From Thalassovita litoralis (lineage in GTDB: Bacteria > Pseudomonadota > Alphaproteobacteria > Rhodobacterales > Rhodobacteraceae): a stretch of 64,000 nucleotides of DNA. Of the stretch, positions 11,053-21,980 are shown piece after piece. Under the pieces are notes generated by a model. It did no database searches and was not told the DNA's origin. It saw only the letters and a list, made by a program, of their open reading frames with translations. Location: contig NZ_FXTO01000002.1 in assembly GCF_900182725.1 (NCBI RefSeq), positions 124,001 through 188,000 on the forward strand. Direction: 5' to 3'. Position numbers and translations under genes: made by a program. Each line of letters starts with the position of its first letter. The first letter of the stretch is position 1.

Positions 11053-11973
11053 TTGCAACATACCTTGAAATCTTCGGTCACGTTTACCGGCGTGGGTTTG
11101 CATTCCGGGAAACCTGTTCGCATGACGGTTCGACCGGCCTCGGCTGATTATGGAATTTGGTTCAAACGGACGGATGTGCTTTTTGCCGACACCCTGATCC
11201 CTGCGCGTTGGGATGTGGTGAACCAGTCGCCGCTATGTACCCGTCTGGAAAATGCTGCGGGCATCAGCGTTTCCACCGTTGAACATGTGATGGCAGCGCT
11301 GGCTGGGTGTGGAATTCACAACGCGCTTATCGAAATCGACGGCCCCGAAGTGCCAATCCTTGATGGCAGCGCAGCCCCGTTTGTTCGGGCGTTTCTGATC
11401 AAAGGTCTGACAGGACAGCGCATTCCGGTTCGGGTTATCGAAGTGTTGAAACCCGTCGAAGTGCGCAAAGGCGATGCTTGGGCGCGTTTGGAACCAGGGC
11501 GTGACCTGACGATTGATTTCCATATTGATTTCGAGGATGCCGCGATTGGCGTGCAGGATAAGACGCTGAAAATGGCGAACGGATCATTTGTGCGTGAACT
11601 GTGTGACAGCCGGACCTTCTGCCGCAAGGCGGATGTGGATTACATGCACGCCAATGGTCTGGCGCTTGGCGGCACGATGGAAAATGCCGTGGTTGTCGAA
11701 GGCGATAAGGTTCTAAGCCCCGGCGGGCTGCGTCATGTTGATGAACCCGTGCGGCATAAGATGTTGGACGCGCTGGGGGATTTGGCGCTGGCCGGTGCGC
11801 CCATTTTGGGCCGCTATATCGGTTATCGTGCGGGGCACGCGCTGACCAATGATCTGCTAAAGGCGCTTTTCGCTGATCCTACGGCCTTCCGTATGGTGTC
11901 TTGCGATACCGACATGATGGCGCGGTTGCCCGGCGTCGGGGTTCATCTGGGCGAGATGCCTGCGGTTGCCTGA
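11053..11973 (+). CDS. lpxC: LpxC, UDP-3-O-acyl-GlcNAc deacetylase
   Basis: Zinc enzyme for the first committed step of lipid A synthesis (EC 3.5.1.108). From TTG 11053 it is 306 aa and begins MQHTLKSSVTFTGVGLHSG, matching the usual LpxC N-terminus; GGGG lies about seven bases upstream. An in-frame TTG at 11041 would add four residues. Zinc ligands are in STVEHVMAAL and in the HKMLDALGD segment; the DSRTFC segment is also present. Its own promoter is expected in the 196-base gap after the ftsZ terminator. LpxC after ftsZ is the common order. Confidence 0.96.
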   Translation: MQHTLKSSVTFTGVGLHSGKPVRMTVRPASADYGIWFKRTDVLFADTLIPARWDVVNQSPLCTRLENAAGISVSTVEHVMAALAGCGIHNALIEIDGPEVPILDGSAAPFVRAFLIKGLTGQRIPVRVIEVLKPVEVRKGDAWARLEPGRDLTIDFHIDFEDAAIGVQDKTLKMANGSFVRELCDSRTFCRKADVDYMHANGLALGGTMENAVVVEGDKVLSPGGLRHVDEPVRHKMLDALGDLALAGAPILGRYIGYRAGHALTNDLLKALFADPTAFRMVSCDTDMMARLPGVGVHLGEMPAVA

Positions 11974-12101
11974 CGCGGTGGACATCTCCTTGTGCTGAAA
12001 TCCACCAAAGACGTTTTGCACCGGAAATTTCTGTGCTAGGACCAGTCAGAGCAGCGGGGGAAATCGCCCCGTTCCAAGTGCAGACGAGGATAAATAACGG
12101 C

Positions 12102-12947
12102 ATGACAGGCGGTGGATCCCGGAAATGGTTCTTCGGTTTGATTCTGGCATCGTCCGTTTTGGCGGGATGCAGCGGGAACAAAGTTGAAACCGGGCAGGTG
12201 CCCTTGGAAAATTATACGGCCGAGCAGATTTTTGGCCGTGGTGAATACGAGCTGGAGCGCCGCCAACCCGCACGCGCCGCGCATTACTTCTCGGAAATCG
12301 AACGGCTGTATCCCTATTCCGATTGGGCCAAACGGGCGCTGATCATGCAGGCTTTTGCCTATCATCGGGCCACGGATTACGAAAACAGCCGCGCCGCCGC
12401 ACAGCGGTATATCGACTTCTACCCGACATCGGATGACGCGGCCTATGCGGCTTATCTGTTGGCGCTGTCCTACTATGATCAGATTGACGAAGTTGGCCGC
12501 GACCAAGGGCTGACCTTTCAGGCGTTGCAGGCGTTGCGGGCGGTGATTGAACGCTATCCCGACAGCGAATACGCCCGGTCGGCCATTCTGAAATTCGATC
12601 TGGCCTTTGACCATTTGGCAGGCAAGGAAATGGAGGTCGGTCGCTACTATCTGAAGCGCGATCACTATACCGCCGCGATCAACCGTTTCCGCGTTGTGGT
12701 GGAAGATTTCCAAACCACCAGCCACACCGCCGAAGCGCTACACCGTTTGGTCGAGTCTTATTTGTCGCTGGGGCTGACGGACGAAGCCCAGACCGCTGGC
12801 GCGATCTTGGGGCATAACTTCCAGTCAACCGAATGGTATCAGGACAGCTATAAATTGCTGGCTGGTCGCGGATTGGAAATGAAGCCCAAGGGCAACAACT
12901 GGCTGAGCAAGGTCTATCGTCAGATGATCAAGGGCCAATGGCTCTGA
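12102..12947 (+). CDS. bamD: BamD (ComL-type) outer-membrane assembly lipoprotein
   Basis: Lipoprotein subunit of the BAM complex that inserts beta-barrel proteins into the outer membrane. 281 aa from ATG 12102. Signal peptide with lipobox LAGC and lipidated Cys23, then tetratricopeptide-like helical pairs (residues about 35-250) with motifs YSEIERLYPYS-like and IERYPDSEYA. The frame is open upstream into lpxC, but only this ATG gives a signal peptide. recN follows 17 bases on, an order common in proteobacteria. Confidence 0.93.
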   Translation: MTGGGSRKWFFGLILASSVLAGCSGNKVETGQVPLENYTAEQIFGRGEYELERRQPARAAHYFSEIERLYPYSDWAKRALIMQAFAYHRATDYENSRAAAQRYIDFYPTSDDAAYAAYLLALSYYDQIDEVGRDQGLTFQALQALRAVIERYPDSEYARSAILKFDLAFDHLAGKEMEVGRYYLKRDHYTAAINRFRVVVEDFQTTSHTAEALHRLVESYLSLGLTDEAQTAGAILGHNFQSTEWYQDSYKLLAGRGLEMKPKGNNWLSKVYRQMIKGQWL

Positions 12948-12964
12948 TCTGATGGGGTTTCCCG

Positions 12965-14614
12965 ATGCTGCGTAGCGTTGAAATCCGGGATATGCTGATT
13001 ATTGACCGGCTGGATTTGGATTTCCAGCCGGGCCTGAACGTGCTGACCGGAGAAACCGGGGCCGGGAAATCCATTTTGCTGGATTCGCTGGGGTTCGTTC
13101 TGGGCTGGCGGGGACGCGCGGAATTGGTGCGCTCCGGTGCCGATCAGGGCGAGGTGGTGGCGGTGTTCGATTTGCCCGAAGGCCATGCCGCCCATCGGGT
13201 TCTGGCCGAGGCAGGGCTGCCGGACGGCGATGAACTGATCCTGCGTCGGGTCAATTCCCGCGATGGCCGCAAAACCGCATGGGTGAATGACCGGCGTTGC
13301 TCGGGCGAGGTGTTGCGGGCGCTGTCCGATACCTTGATCGAATTGCACGGTCAGCACGATGACCGGGGTTTGCTGGACCCCAAAGGCCACCGCGCGTTGT
13401 TGGATGCGTTCGGGGCCTATGCGCCGTTACAGGATCGGGTGCGGGATGCGTGGCGCGATATGTCCCGCCGCCGCAAGGCGCTGTCCGTAGCCGAGGCGGC
13501 CCTGATCGAGGTGCGCAAGGAAGAGGAATTCCTGCGCCACGCGGTCGAGGAGCTGGACAAGCTGGCGCCCGAACCGGGGGAAGAAACCGATCTGGATACG
13601 CGCCGCCGGATGATGCAGGGCGCGGAGCGGATACGCGATGACGTGGCCAAGGCGCTGAATGCGCTGGGAACAGACGGTGCCGAAGGTGCGATGGGCGATG
13701 CGCTGCGCTGGTTGGAAGGCGTGTCCGACAAGGCCGAGGGTGTGCTGGACGCGCCGATTGACGCGCTGGGGCGGGCCTTTGCCGAATTGTCGGATGCGAT
13801 GTCTGGCGTGGAAAATGCGCTGGATGGGCTACAGTTCAACCCGCACGATCTGGAAGAAGTCGAAGAACGCCTGTTCGCAATTCGTGCGGTGGCCCGCAAA
13901 CATGGCGTGTTGCCGGATGATCTGGGCGCATTGGCGGATGAATTGCGGACCAAGCTGCACGCTTTGGATCAGGGCGACGCGGATATTCACCGCTTGCAAA
14001 GCGAACTAAAGGCGACAGAGGCAGCTTTTGCCACTGCGGCAGAGGCGCTGACCGAGGCCCGGAAAGAAGCGGCCAAGCGGCTGGATTTGGCGGTCGCTGC
14101 GGAATTGGCCCCGTTGAAAATGGAACGCGCGGTGTTTCACACCCAGATCACGCCCACCGATGCAGGGACCGAAGGGGTTGATCTGGTTGCCTTTACCGTG
14201 GCTACGAATCCCGGTGCGCCCTCTGGCCCACTGGCGAAAATTGCATCTGGCGGGGAACTCAGCCGTTTTCTGTTGGCGTTGAAGGTCTGCCTGAGCCAAC
14301 AACAAGACGGCGTGACCATGATCTTTGACGAGATTGATCGCGGTGTAGGCGGGGCAACTGCGGATGCTGTGGGGCGGCGTCTGGCCGCTTTGGCGGCTGA
14401 CGGGCAGGTTCTGGTCGTGACCCATTCGCCGCAGGTGGCGGCGTTGGGGGCGCATCACTGGCGTGTGGAAAAACGGGTCGCGGATGGAATGACCACCTCG
14501 ACCGTGGTGCCATTGTCTGCGGCAGAACGCATAGACGAAATCGCCCGTATGGTTGCGGGCGATACCATCACCGAAGAAGCGCGCGGCGCGGCCAAGGCGT
14601 TGCTGGCGGGATAA
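12965..14614 (+). CDS. recN: RecN, DNA repair ATPase
   Basis: SMC-like ATPase acting in double-strand break repair by promoting contact between broken ends and a homologous template. 549 aa. Walker A GETGAGKSILLDS lies near residues 35-47, a coiled-coil middle section follows (about 155-370), then the signature LASGGELSRF-like segment and Walker B TMIFDEIDRGVGG. It ends just before an inverted repeat that separates it from the convergent oxidase gene. Confidence 0.96.
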   Translation: MLRSVEIRDMLIIDRLDLDFQPGLNVLTGETGAGKSILLDSLGFVLGWRGRAELVRSGADQGEVVAVFDLPEGHAAHRVLAEAGLPDGDELILRRVNSRDGRKTAWVNDRRCSGEVLRALSDTLIELHGQHDDRGLLDPKGHRALLDAFGAYAPLQDRVRDAWRDMSRRRKALSVAEAALIEVRKEEEFLRHAVEELDKLAPEPGEETDLDTRRRMMQGAERIRDDVAKALNALGTDGAEGAMGDALRWLEGVSDKAEGVLDAPIDALGRAFAELSDAMSGVENALDGLQFNPHDLEEVEERLFAIRAVARKHGVLPDDLGALADELRTKLHALDQGDADIHRLQSELKATEAAFATAAEALTEARKEAAKRLDLAVAAELAPLKMERAVFHTQITPTDAGTEGVDLVAFTVATNPGAPSGPLAKIASGGELSRFLLALKVCLSQQQDGVTMIFDEIDRGVGGATADAVGRRLAALAADGQVLVVTHSPQVAALGAHHWRVEKRVADGMTTSTVVPLSAAERIDEIARMVAGDTITEEARGAAKALLAG

Positions 14615-14615
14615 C

Positions 14616-14653
14616 GCGTTTCGCAAAACCCTGATCGGTATTTTACGAAACGC
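14616..14653. terminator. Stem-loop between convergent recN and the flavin oxidase
   Basis: GCGTTTCG (14616-14623) and CGAAACGC (14646-14653) are perfectly complementary, and the inner AAAACC/GGTATTTT extends the stem with one mismatch and a small bulge. Placed between convergent stops, it probably acts as a bidirectional terminator, though it lacks a long T-run. Confidence 0.55.
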
Positions 14654-14667
14654 TTTCGGTGGCGGGA

Positions 14668-16041
14668 TTAGTTCCCGCGCACCATTTTGCCCGGATTCAT
14701 GATGTTTTGCGGATCAAGGGCGCGTTTCATCTGCCCCATGACATCCCACGCGGCACCGTGTTCGGCATCCATATATTTCAGCTTGCCAATGCCAATGCCA
14801 TGTTCGCCAGTGACGGTGCCCCCCAAGGCCAAGGAGCGTTCCACCATGCGATGCGCCAGATCCTCGGCTGCTTTTTCTTCTTCGGGTTTGGACGGGTCAA
14901 ACAGCAGGATCGAGTGAAAATTCCCATCGCCCACATGGCCCAGAATTGGCCCGGAAATGGGGGATGCGGCGATATCGGCGGCGGTTTCGTTCACGGCTTC
15001 GGCCAGCTTTGAAATCGGCACACAAATATCGGTCACGATTGACCGTGCGCCGGGTTTCGATGCCATGCAGGCCCAATGCGCATGGTGGCGCATTGTCCAC
15101 AGCGCGTTGCGGTCTTCGGGCTTCATGGCCCATTCAAACCCTTTGCCGCCGTGGTCGGCCACAATTGCGCCAAAGGTTTCGGCCTGTTCGGCCACCCCCT
15201 GTTCCGAGCCGTGAAATTCCACCATCAGATGCGGGCATTCCGGCATATCTGACCCGGAATAGGCGTTAAATGCGGCGGCGGTGGCGGCGTCGACAAATTC
15301 GATCCGTGCCATCGGGATGCCCATCTGGATGGTGTCGATCACAGCGGATACGGCATCTTCGATCCGGTCAAAGGCGCAAACGGCGGCGGTGATCGCCTCG
15401 GGCTGGCCGCGTAGGCGCAGGGTTAGTTCGGTGATCAGGCCCAGCGTTCCTTCGGCGCCAACAAACAGCCCGGTCAGATCATAGCCCGCGCTGGATTTGC
15501 GGGCGCGGGTGCCGGTGCGGATGATCCGGCCATCGGCCAGGACGACCTCTAGCCCCAGTACGTTATCGCGCATCGTGCCATAGCGTACCGCCGTGGTGCC
15601 GCTGGCGCGGGTGGACGCCATCCCCCCGATCGAGGCATTCGCCCCCGGATCGACCGGAAAGAACAGGCCGGTGGCCCGCAATTCGGTGTTCAGTTCTTCG
15701 CGGGTAATACCGGGTTGAACGGCCACATCCATATCTTCGGGCGACAGGCGCAGGATTTTGTTCATGTTGCGGAAATCAACCGAAATCCCGCCGGAAAACG
15801 CCTGTGCCTGTCCTTCGAGCGAGGTGCCAGCCCCCCAGCCGATGACGGGGCAGCCGTACCGTGCGCAGATTTTCACGATCTCGCTGACTTCTTCGGTCGT
15901 GTTGGGATACGCGACGGCATCAGGGGGCGTCAGTGGGAAATGGGTCTCTGATGCGCCATGTTGTTCCAGATCGGACTTGGACAGGCTCAGCCGTTGTCCT
16001 AGTAAGTTGGAAAGCTCAGCAAGCGCGGCCTGGATAGCCAT
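14668..16041 (-). CDS. FAD-linked oxidase, D-lactate dehydrogenase / GlcD type
   Basis: Flavoprotein of the VAO family (FAD_binding_4 plus C-terminal FAD-oxidase domain), probably oxidising D-lactate or a related 2-hydroxyacid and passing electrons to the respiratory chain. 457 aa from ATG 16041, which has GGAGG about six bases upstream; the open frame extends further but has no such site. Motifs: GWGAGTSLEGQ (FAD pyrophosphate), DPGANASIGGMASTRASGT, and C-terminal TGEHGIGIGK. D-lactate versus glycolate cannot be decided: the separate GlcE and GlcF subunits are not adjacent, which favours a single-chain D-lactate dehydrogenase. Confidence 0.85.
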   Translation of the reverse strand: MAIQAALAELSNLLGQRLSLSKSDLEQHGASETHFPLTPPDAVAYPNTTEEVSEIVKICARYGCPVIGWGAGTSLEGQAQAFSGGISVDFRNMNKILRLSPEDMDVAVQPGITREELNTELRATGLFFPVDPGANASIGGMASTRASGTTAVRYGTMRDNVLGLEVVLADGRIIRTGTRARKSSAGYDLTGLFVGAEGTLGLITELTLRLRGQPEAITAAVCAFDRIEDAVSAVIDTIQMGIPMARIEFVDAATAAAFNAYSGSDMPECPHLMVEFHGSEQGVAEQAETFGAIVADHGGKGFEWAMKPEDRNALWTMRHHAHWACMASKPGARSIVTDICVPISKLAEAVNETAADIAASPISGPILGHVGDGNFHSILLFDPSKPEEEKAAEDLAHRMVERSLALGGTVTGEHGIGIGKLKYMDAEHGAAWDVMGQMKRALDPQNIMNPGKMVRGN

Positions 16042-16128
16042 TGTTTTCCTCCGGTTTGTGCTGTGGCACCCTAGGCCAAGCAGGCGGGCCGTAAAAGGGC
16101 ATATCGCAGTCTGCGACAAGGATGGTTA

Positions 16129-17817
16129 ATGGCTGTTCAGCTTGGAAAAGTTCTGGCCGGGGCGGGCGCTCAGGCGATGCAGGCGGTGGGCGATGCGTTC
16201 CGCATGATGCGGCGGCAGGGGCCAAGCCAATTCCAATTCTGGCTGATCGCCCTGTGTATCGGGGTTGGTGCCGGGTTTGCGGCGCTGTTTTTCCGCAAGG
16301 GCATTGATTGGCTGCAAGCCACCTTATACGGCACCAGTGATCCTGCACATTTGCACAGCTTTGCCGAAACCCTGCCGTGGTACTGGATTTTGACGATCCC
16401 CATTGTCGGCGGATTGGTGACGGGGGTCGTGTTGCATCTGTTCACCCCCGATGGGCGGGTGCGGGCGGTGGCTGACGTGATCGAAGGGGCCGCGCTGCAT
16501 GATGGCCGCGTCGAAGGCAAGGCGGGGCTGGCATCTGCGGTGGCGTCATTGGTGACGCTGTCCACTGGCGGGTCCACCGGGCGCGAAGGGCCGGTGGTTC
16601 ATATGGCCTCGGTCATTTCCAGTTGGGTCAGCGAAAAGATCCACGCTGACGGGATCACCGGGCGCGATTTGCTGGGCTGTGCCGTGGCGGCTGCCGTGTC
16701 GGCCAGTTTCAACGCGCCCATCGCCGGGGCGTTGTTCGCGCTAGAGGTGGTGCTGCGTCACTTTGCGGTTCATGCCTTTGCCCCGATCGTGATTGCCTCT
16801 GTCGCGGGAACCATCATCAACCGTTTGGAATTTGGCGGCGTCACTGAATTTGCCCTGCCCGAGGGCAATACGCTGGAATTTTACGTTGAATTGCCCGCGT
16901 TCCTGTTGCTGGGGCTGACCTGTGGGCTGGTGGCCTTTGTGCTGATGCGCACCGTTTTCATTGTCGAGGATGTGGCGAACCAAATTCACAACGGCACCGG
17001 ACTGCCGCGCTGGCTGCGCCCGGCAGTGGCGGGGGCGTTGCTGGGGGGGCTGGCGATTGCGTTCCCGCATATCATCGGGGTTGGCTATGAAACCACATCC
17101 GCCGCGCTGACGGGCAAGCTGCTGTGGCACGAAGCCATCGTTTTCGCTATTTTGAAGGTGGTCGCCGTTTCAATCACAATGGCGGGGCGCATGGGCGGGG
17201 GCATGTTTTCGCCCGCGCTGATGGTGGGGGCGCTGACCGGGTTGGCCTTTGGCCTGATCGCAACCGGCATTTTCCCCGAGGTGTCAGGATCGCATACCCT
17301 ATATGCCTTGGCGGGAATGGGGGCCGTGGCGGCGGCGGTGCTGGGGGCGCCGATTTCCACCACGATGATCGTGTTTGAACTGACCGGGGATTGGCAGACT
17401 GGGCTGGCGGTGATGGTGGCTGTGTCGCTGTCTACGGCGCTGGCGTCCCGACTGGTGGATCGGTCCTTTTTCCTGACGCAACTGGAACGCCGGGGCATTC
17501 ATCTGGCCGCCGGGCCGCAGGCTTATTTGCTGTCGATGTTCCGGGCGGCCACATTGATGCGCAAACCGGACGATCCCGGCGCGGCGGACCCGGAACGCTG
17601 TGCCGAGATGGTCGAAGACGGCATTTATGTGGATGCGAATGCCACGCTGGAACAGGCGATGCCGATCTTTGACAAGGCCGGAACGCCGTTCTTGCCCGTG
17701 ATTACACAGGGCAATAACGACGAAGCGCCCCAGATTTGGGGCGCTCTGTTCCATGTCGATGCGTTAAAGGCGTTTAACCGTGCCTTGGCCGCGACCGCCG
17801 CCGAAGAACACAGCTAG
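16129..17817 (+). CDS. CLC-family chloride channel/transporter
   Basis: Integral membrane anion protein of the CLC family, 562 aa. The external gating glutamate is present in GGSTGREGP (E153), and GGGMFSPALMVGA is visible later. At the place of the internal proton glutamate of E. coli ClcA (FIIEEMRP) this protein reads FALEVVLRH, so the equivalent residue is V207, as in channel-type CLCs. The C-terminus carries one partial CBS-like segment (residues about 480-560), not a clear CBS pair. Its start is 87 bases from the divergent oxidase gene; its stop nearly meets DUF427. Confidence 0.92.
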   Translation: MAVQLGKVLAGAGAQAMQAVGDAFRMMRRQGPSQFQFWLIALCIGVGAGFAALFFRKGIDWLQATLYGTSDPAHLHSFAETLPWYWILTIPIVGGLVTGVVLHLFTPDGRVRAVADVIEGAALHDGRVEGKAGLASAVASLVTLSTGGSTGREGPVVHMASVISSWVSEKIHADGITGRDLLGCAVAAAVSASFNAPIAGALFALEVVLRHFAVHAFAPIVIASVAGTIINRLEFGGVTEFALPEGNTLEFYVELPAFLLLGLTCGLVAFVLMRTVFIVEDVANQIHNGTGLPRWLRPAVAGALLGGLAIAFPHIIGVGYETTSAALTGKLLWHEAIVFAILKVVAVSITMAGRMGGGMFSPALMVGALTGLAFGLIATGIFPEVSGSHTLYALAGMGAVAAAVLGAPISTTMIVFELTGDWQTGLAVMVAVSLSTALASRLVDRSFFLTQLERRGIHLAAGPQAYLLSMFRAATLMRKPDDPGAADPERCAEMVEDGIYVDANATLEQAMPIFDKAGTPFLPVITQGNNDEAPQIWGALFHVDALKAFNRALAATAAEEHS

Positions 17818-17822
17818 CGCGA

Positions 17823-18167
17823 TTACACGCGTTCAACAGCCAGCTTGTCCGATTTATAGAAGGCCAGATGGTCCTTGATCCGGTCCACATTGGTCAGTGG
17901 GCTTTCATAGCTCCAGCCCGCGTTTTCCAGCGTCGTGCTTTTGGTCACGATGGAATAATGCGTTGCATCGCCTTTTTTCGGGCAATGCGTCACCTTTTCG
18001 GATTTGTCCAGAAACGCCATCGCGATGTCATCGCGCGGGAAATAGATAACGGGTGGCAGATCGCCCTCGGTCAGTTCCAGCGCATTCTGGGTTTCCCCCA
18101 GAACGGCGCCACCGGCCCGCACGACCCAGTTACCTTCGGCCTTGCGAATTGAAATGTCGTTCCCCAT
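17823..18167 (-). CDS. DUF427 family protein
   Basis: 114 aa soluble protein of the DUF427 family, a small beta-rich fold of unknown function. Recognisable are [29 protein letters not shown] and [13 protein letters not shown] prefer ATG 18167 because GGGGAG lies seven bases upstream; ATG 18173 two codons earlier would sit on that site. It ends 5 bases from the convergent CLC gene. It lies downstream of the aminopeptidase on the same strand. Confidence 0.82.
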   Translation of the reverse strand: MGNDISIRKAEGNWVVRAGGAVLGETQNALELTEGDLPPVIYFPRDDIAMAFLDKSEKVTHCPKKGDATHYSIVTKSTTLENAGWSYESPLTNVDRIKDHLAFYKSDKLAVERV

Positions 18168-18225
18168 TTTCATACTCCCCAGAAAACTATTTGTTATCGT
18201 CCCTCGCTTATGTGACAGAGTGATG

Positions 18226-20028
18226 TCACAGCGGGTTTGTCGCATCGCGCAACCATATGCGAGCGCCTTCGGTTAACCTAGGGCTGATTTTGTCGCGGCA
18301 GTTTGCATGATACTGGTTGATCCAGTCAATTTCACCTTGCGCCAACATATCACGGCAGATCAGGCGGCGGTCAATCGGCACCCATGTCAGCGTATCGAAC
18401 GCGAACATAGCGCGGTCATCGGCCCCTGCCAATGCTGGCGCGTCCTGTACCACGATCAGGTTTTCAATGCGGATGCCAAAAGCGCCTTCGCGGTAATAGC
18501 CGGGTTCGTTGGACAGGATCATGCCGGGTTTCAGCGGGACGGTCGACACCCGGCTAAGCCGCTGTGGCCCTTCGTGAACGCACAGGTAAACGCCCACACC
18601 ATGCCCGGTGCCGTGGTTGTAATCCAATCCGGCCAGCCACAGCGGATAGCGCGCAATCGCGTCCAGATCGCGCCCGGCAAGACCTTGGGGGAACCGCAGG
18701 CGGGACACCCCGATCATGCCCTGTAGAACACGGGTAAAACAGGCTTTTTCCTCGTTCCCGACGGTGCCGATAGGCAGGGTGCGGGTGATGTCCGTGGTGC
18801 CGTTCAGATATTGCCCACCGCTGTCCACGACGATCAATTGGCCATCTTCCAGCACCTGATTTGTGCTTTCTGTGACGCGATAATGGATCACCGCGCCATT
18901 GGGGCCGGTTCCGGCGATGGTGTCAAAGCTGATGTCCAGCAGCGCATTGGTGGCCCTGCGATACCCTTCCAGTGTGCGCACCACGTCAATTTCTGTAACG
19001 GTGCCGGGTGATTGCGCATCGAACCACGCCAAAAATTCGCACATCGCGGCGGCATCGGTCACGTGGGCGTCCTTGGTGGCGGCAATCTCGGCCTTGGATT
19101 TGCAGGCTTTGGGTAAAATGCAGGGGTCTTGGCCCCAGACGATTGGCACGCCTGCTTCTTCTAATTCGACGGTGACTTGCAACGGTGCCGATCCGCGATC
19201 CACACGAACCGGGCCGGGCAGGGACCGCAACGCCGCCTCAAAGGCCGAAAGGGGGCGGATGGTGATGTCTGTGCCCAGATGGGCGCGGGCGGTATCATCC
19301 AGTTTCGCCGCGTCCACAAACAGCGATAAATGCCCATTGTCATGCAGGATGGCAAAGCAATGCGGCACCGGGTTTTTCGGGATGTCCGACCCACGGATGT
19401 TCAGCAGCCACGCAATCGAATCCGGCAGCGTCAGCACGGTTGCCCTTTGGTCAGTATCAGTCAGGACCTTGGCAATCTGCGCCCGCCTTTGTGCATGGGA
19501 CGCCCCGGCCAGTTCATCGGGATAAACGGTAATGCGGCCCTGTGGCGGGGCGGGTTGGTCTGGCCAAACCCTGTCCACCAGATTGGCAACAGGCCGTAAT
19601 CCAATGCCCGAGCCGTCCAGAATGCGCTGTAAATCTTCGATTTCTTCGGCAGTGTGCAGCCACGCGTCAAATCCAACGATACCGCCATCCGGCAGCGCCG
19701 TCAGCAGCCAATCCCCCAAACGTGTTTCCGGCCACGGCACGGGGGTAAAGTGATCCAGATCGACCTGCGCCTTGACCTGCGTGCGATACCGCCCATCAAT
19801 GAATACGCCCGCCGTGTCCCGCAGCGCGGCGCAAAACCCGGCTGATCCGGTGAAGCCGGTCAACCAAGACAGGCGTTCGTCACAAGGGGCAACATATTCG
19901 CCCTGATAGGCATCGGAACGTGGCACCAGAAAACCCGCCAGCCCATCGCGTTGCAATTCAGCCCGCAACCGGGACAGCCGCGCTGGTCCCTGTGACGGGT
20001 CTGAACTTTCCTGAAAACTCTGAAACAT
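18226..20028 (-). CDS. Xaa-Pro aminopeptidase (M24B)
   Basis: Metallopeptidase removing N-terminal residues next to proline. 600 aa from ATG 20028 (GGGGAA seven bases upstream), the long three-domain form similar in layout to cytosolic eukaryotic APP: two creatinase-like N-terminal domains (about 1-320) and a C-terminal pita-bread domain. Metal ligands are visible: two Asp in [18 protein letters not shown], His in NHGTGHGVG, Glu in SNEPGYY and Glu in IRIENLIV. Upstream lies cobT on the same strand with a 77-base gap. Confidence 0.92.
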   Translation of the reverse strand: MFQSFQESSDPSQGPARLSRLRAELQRDGLAGFLVPRSDAYQGEYVAPCDERLSWLTGFTGSAGFCAALRDTAGVFIDGRYRTQVKAQVDLDHFTPVPWPETRLGDWLLTALPDGGIVGFDAWLHTAEEIEDLQRILDGSGIGLRPVANLVDRVWPDQPAPPQGRITVYPDELAGASHAQRRAQIAKVLTDTDQRATVLTLPDSIAWLLNIRGSDIPKNPVPHCFAILHDNGHLSLFVDAAKLDDTARAHLGTDITIRPLSAFEAALRSLPGPVRVDRGSAPLQVTVELEEAGVPIVWGQDPCILPKACKSKAEIAATKDAHVTDAAAMCEFLAWFDAQSPGTVTEIDVVRTLEGYRRATNALLDISFDTIAGTGPNGAVIHYRVTESTNQVLEDGQLIVVDSGGQYLNGTTDITRTLPIGTVGNEEKACFTRVLQGMIGVSRLRFPQGLAGRDLDAIARYPLWLAGLDYNHGTGHGVGVYLCVHEGPQRLSRVSTVPLKPGMILSNEPGYYREGAFGIRIENLIVVQDAPALAGADDRAMFAFDTLTWVPIDRRLICRDMLAQGEIDWINQYHANCRDKISPRLTEGARIWLRDATNPL

Positions 20029-20105
20029 GGCACATTCCCCTTTGCTTGCGTGCAGTTGCGCAAATTCAGGGGGGCTGCGCAAGGGGGCGCAAGGCCCCCG
20101 CTGCG

Positions 20106-21980
20106 TTAGCTGGCCTTCTTCATGCCGATCATGCGGGCGCGGGCGCGCGGGTCCTGATCGAACAGCGCGGCCAGTTGTTCTGTCATCGCGCCCGCCAATT
20201 GTTCCACATCCGTGATGGTGACGGCGTGCTGATAGTAGCGGGTCACGTCATGGCCGATCCCGATGGCGATCAATTCCACGAATTTCTTTTTCTCGACCAT
20301 GGCGATCACGTCGCGCAGGTGTTTTTCCAGATAATTCGCGGGGTTCACGGACAGGGTGGAATCATCCACCGGCGCACCATCCGAAATCACCATCAGGATT
20401 TTCCGCGCTTCAGGGCGGGCCAGCATCCGGCGGTGCGCCCATTCCAGCGCCTCGCCGTCGATGTTTTCTTTCAGCAGCCCCTCTTTCATCATCAGACCCA
20501 GATTGGCACGGGTCCGGCGCATCGGGGAATCCGCCTTTTTGTAAATGATGTGGCGCAGGTCATTCAGGCGTCCGGGCTGTTGCGGGCGTCCTTCGGTCAG
20601 CCATTTTTCACGGCTTTGGCCGCCCTTCCACGCGCGGGTGGTAAAGCCCAGCACCTCGACCTTGACGTCGCAACGTTCCAGCGTGCGGGCCAGAACATCG
20701 GCGCAAATCGCGGCAATCGAAATCGGGCGGCCCCGCATCGACCCCGAATTATCCAGCAACAGCGTTACCACCGTGTCGCGGAATTCGGTGTCTTTTTCGA
20801 CCTTGAAGGACAGCGGCGTGGTGGGGTTTGCCACCACGCGGGCCAGTCGCCCGGCGTCCAGAATGCCCTCTTCCATATCGAACAGCCACGAACGGTTCTG
20901 TTGCGCCTGCAAGCGGCGTTGCAGCTTGTTCGCCAGTCGCCCAACCGCGCCCTTCAGCGGTTCAAGCTGCTGATCCAGATAGGCCCGCAGCCGTTCCAGT
21001 TCCGCAGGTTCGGCCAGATCTTCGGCGGCGATTTCTTCGTCAAACTGGGTGTCATAGGCGGCATAATTCGGGTCCGCATCCGACAGCGGGGCAGGGGGCG
21101 GCGGTTCCAGCGGGGCATCGCCATCGGGCAGTTCTGCCTCGTCGGACATTTCGTCCTCGGCCATGTCGTCCATGGTCACCTGGGCTTCGGAACTGTCCTG
21201 CGTTTCGTCTTGCGACTGTTCTGGATCGGCCTCGGCGTCCTGATCGTCCTGATCATCCTGCCCCGAGGAATCAGGGTCTTCCTGTTCTTCGGCATCGTCC
21301 TGCGCGTCATCCTGATCTTCGTCGTCGGGCTGATCGGGATCGTCCCCCAGTTGATCGCCATATCCCAGATCGTCAATGATCTGACGCGCGAATTTGGCGA
21401 ATGCCGTTTGGTCGGACAGTTTGGCCTGAAGCTCCTCCAGCGTGCCGCCTGCCTGATCTTCGATAAAGCCCTGCCACAGCTCCATGACATTACGGGCGGC
21501 AGGGGGCAGATCGCGCCCGGTGGCAAGGTGCCGGATCATGTAGCCCGCAGCTACGGACAGCGGCGCGTCTGCGGCCTGTTTGATCTGGTCATAGCCCAGT
21601 TTGCGGGCTTCGGTTTCAATCTTGGCGTCAATATTGCCTGCCGTGCCGGGCATGTCGCGGGCGCCCATTGCTTCGCAGCGGGCGGTTTCCATGGCCTCGT
21701 ACAGGCTGCGCGCCATATCACCGGGGGGCGAGTAGCGGGCGTGAATCGCGTTGTCGTGATATTTGCGCTGCATCGCCAGCGCGTCGGCGGTGCCACGGGC
21801 CAGCAGCACCTCGTCTCGCGTCATGCGGCGGGTGACTTGCGGCAGGCGCATCGTGTCCCCGGCAATACCGGACGGATCGACCGAGTAATTAACGCTCAGA
21901 TCAGGGTCATCCGCCAGCACCTTGGTCGCTTCGGCCAAAGCTTTCTTGAACGGATCGGCGGGGTTGTCGGTCTTCTTCAT
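20106..21980 (-). CDS. cobT: CobT, cobaltochelatase subunit
   Basis: Subunit of the ATP-dependent CobNST cobaltochelatase, which inserts cobalt into hydrogenobyrinate a,c-diamide in aerobic cobalamin synthesis. 624 aa. A long acidic stretch (residues about 210-300, rich in Asp/Glu/Gln) separates the N-terminal part from a C-terminal von Willebrand A domain with MIDAS motif [10 protein letters not shown]. CobS, its AAA+ partner, is encoded upstream on the same strand but separated by a gene of opposite orientation. The CobN subunit is not in the window. Confidence 0.95.
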   Translation of the reverse strand: MKKTDNPADPFKKALAEATKVLADDPDLSVNYSVDPSGIAGDTMRLPQVTRRMTRDEVLLARGTADALAMQRKYHDNAIHARYSPPGDMARSLYEAMETARCEAMGARDMPGTAGNIDAKIETEARKLGYDQIKQAADAPLSVAAGYMIRHLATGRDLPPAARNVMELWQGFIEDQAGGTLEELQAKLSDQTAFAKFARQIIDDLGYGDQLGDDPDQPDDEDQDDAQDDAEEQEDPDSSGQDDQDDQDAEADPEQSQDETQDSSEAQVTMDDMAEDEMSDEAELPDGDAPLEPPPPAPLSDADPNYAAYDTQFDEEIAAEDLAEPAELERLRAYLDQQLEPLKGAVGRLANKLQRRLQAQQNRSWLFDMEEGILDAGRLARVVANPTTPLSFKVEKDTEFRDTVVTLLLDNSGSMRGRPISIAAICADVLARTLERCDVKVEVLGFTTRAWKGGQSREKWLTEGRPQQPGRLNDLRHIIYKKADSPMRRTRANLGLMMKEGLLKENIDGEALEWAHRRMLARPEARKILMVISDGAPVDDSTLSVNPANYLEKHLRDVIAMVEKKKFVELIAIGIGHDVTRYYQHAVTITDVEQLAGAMTEQLAALFDQDPRARARMIGMKKAS

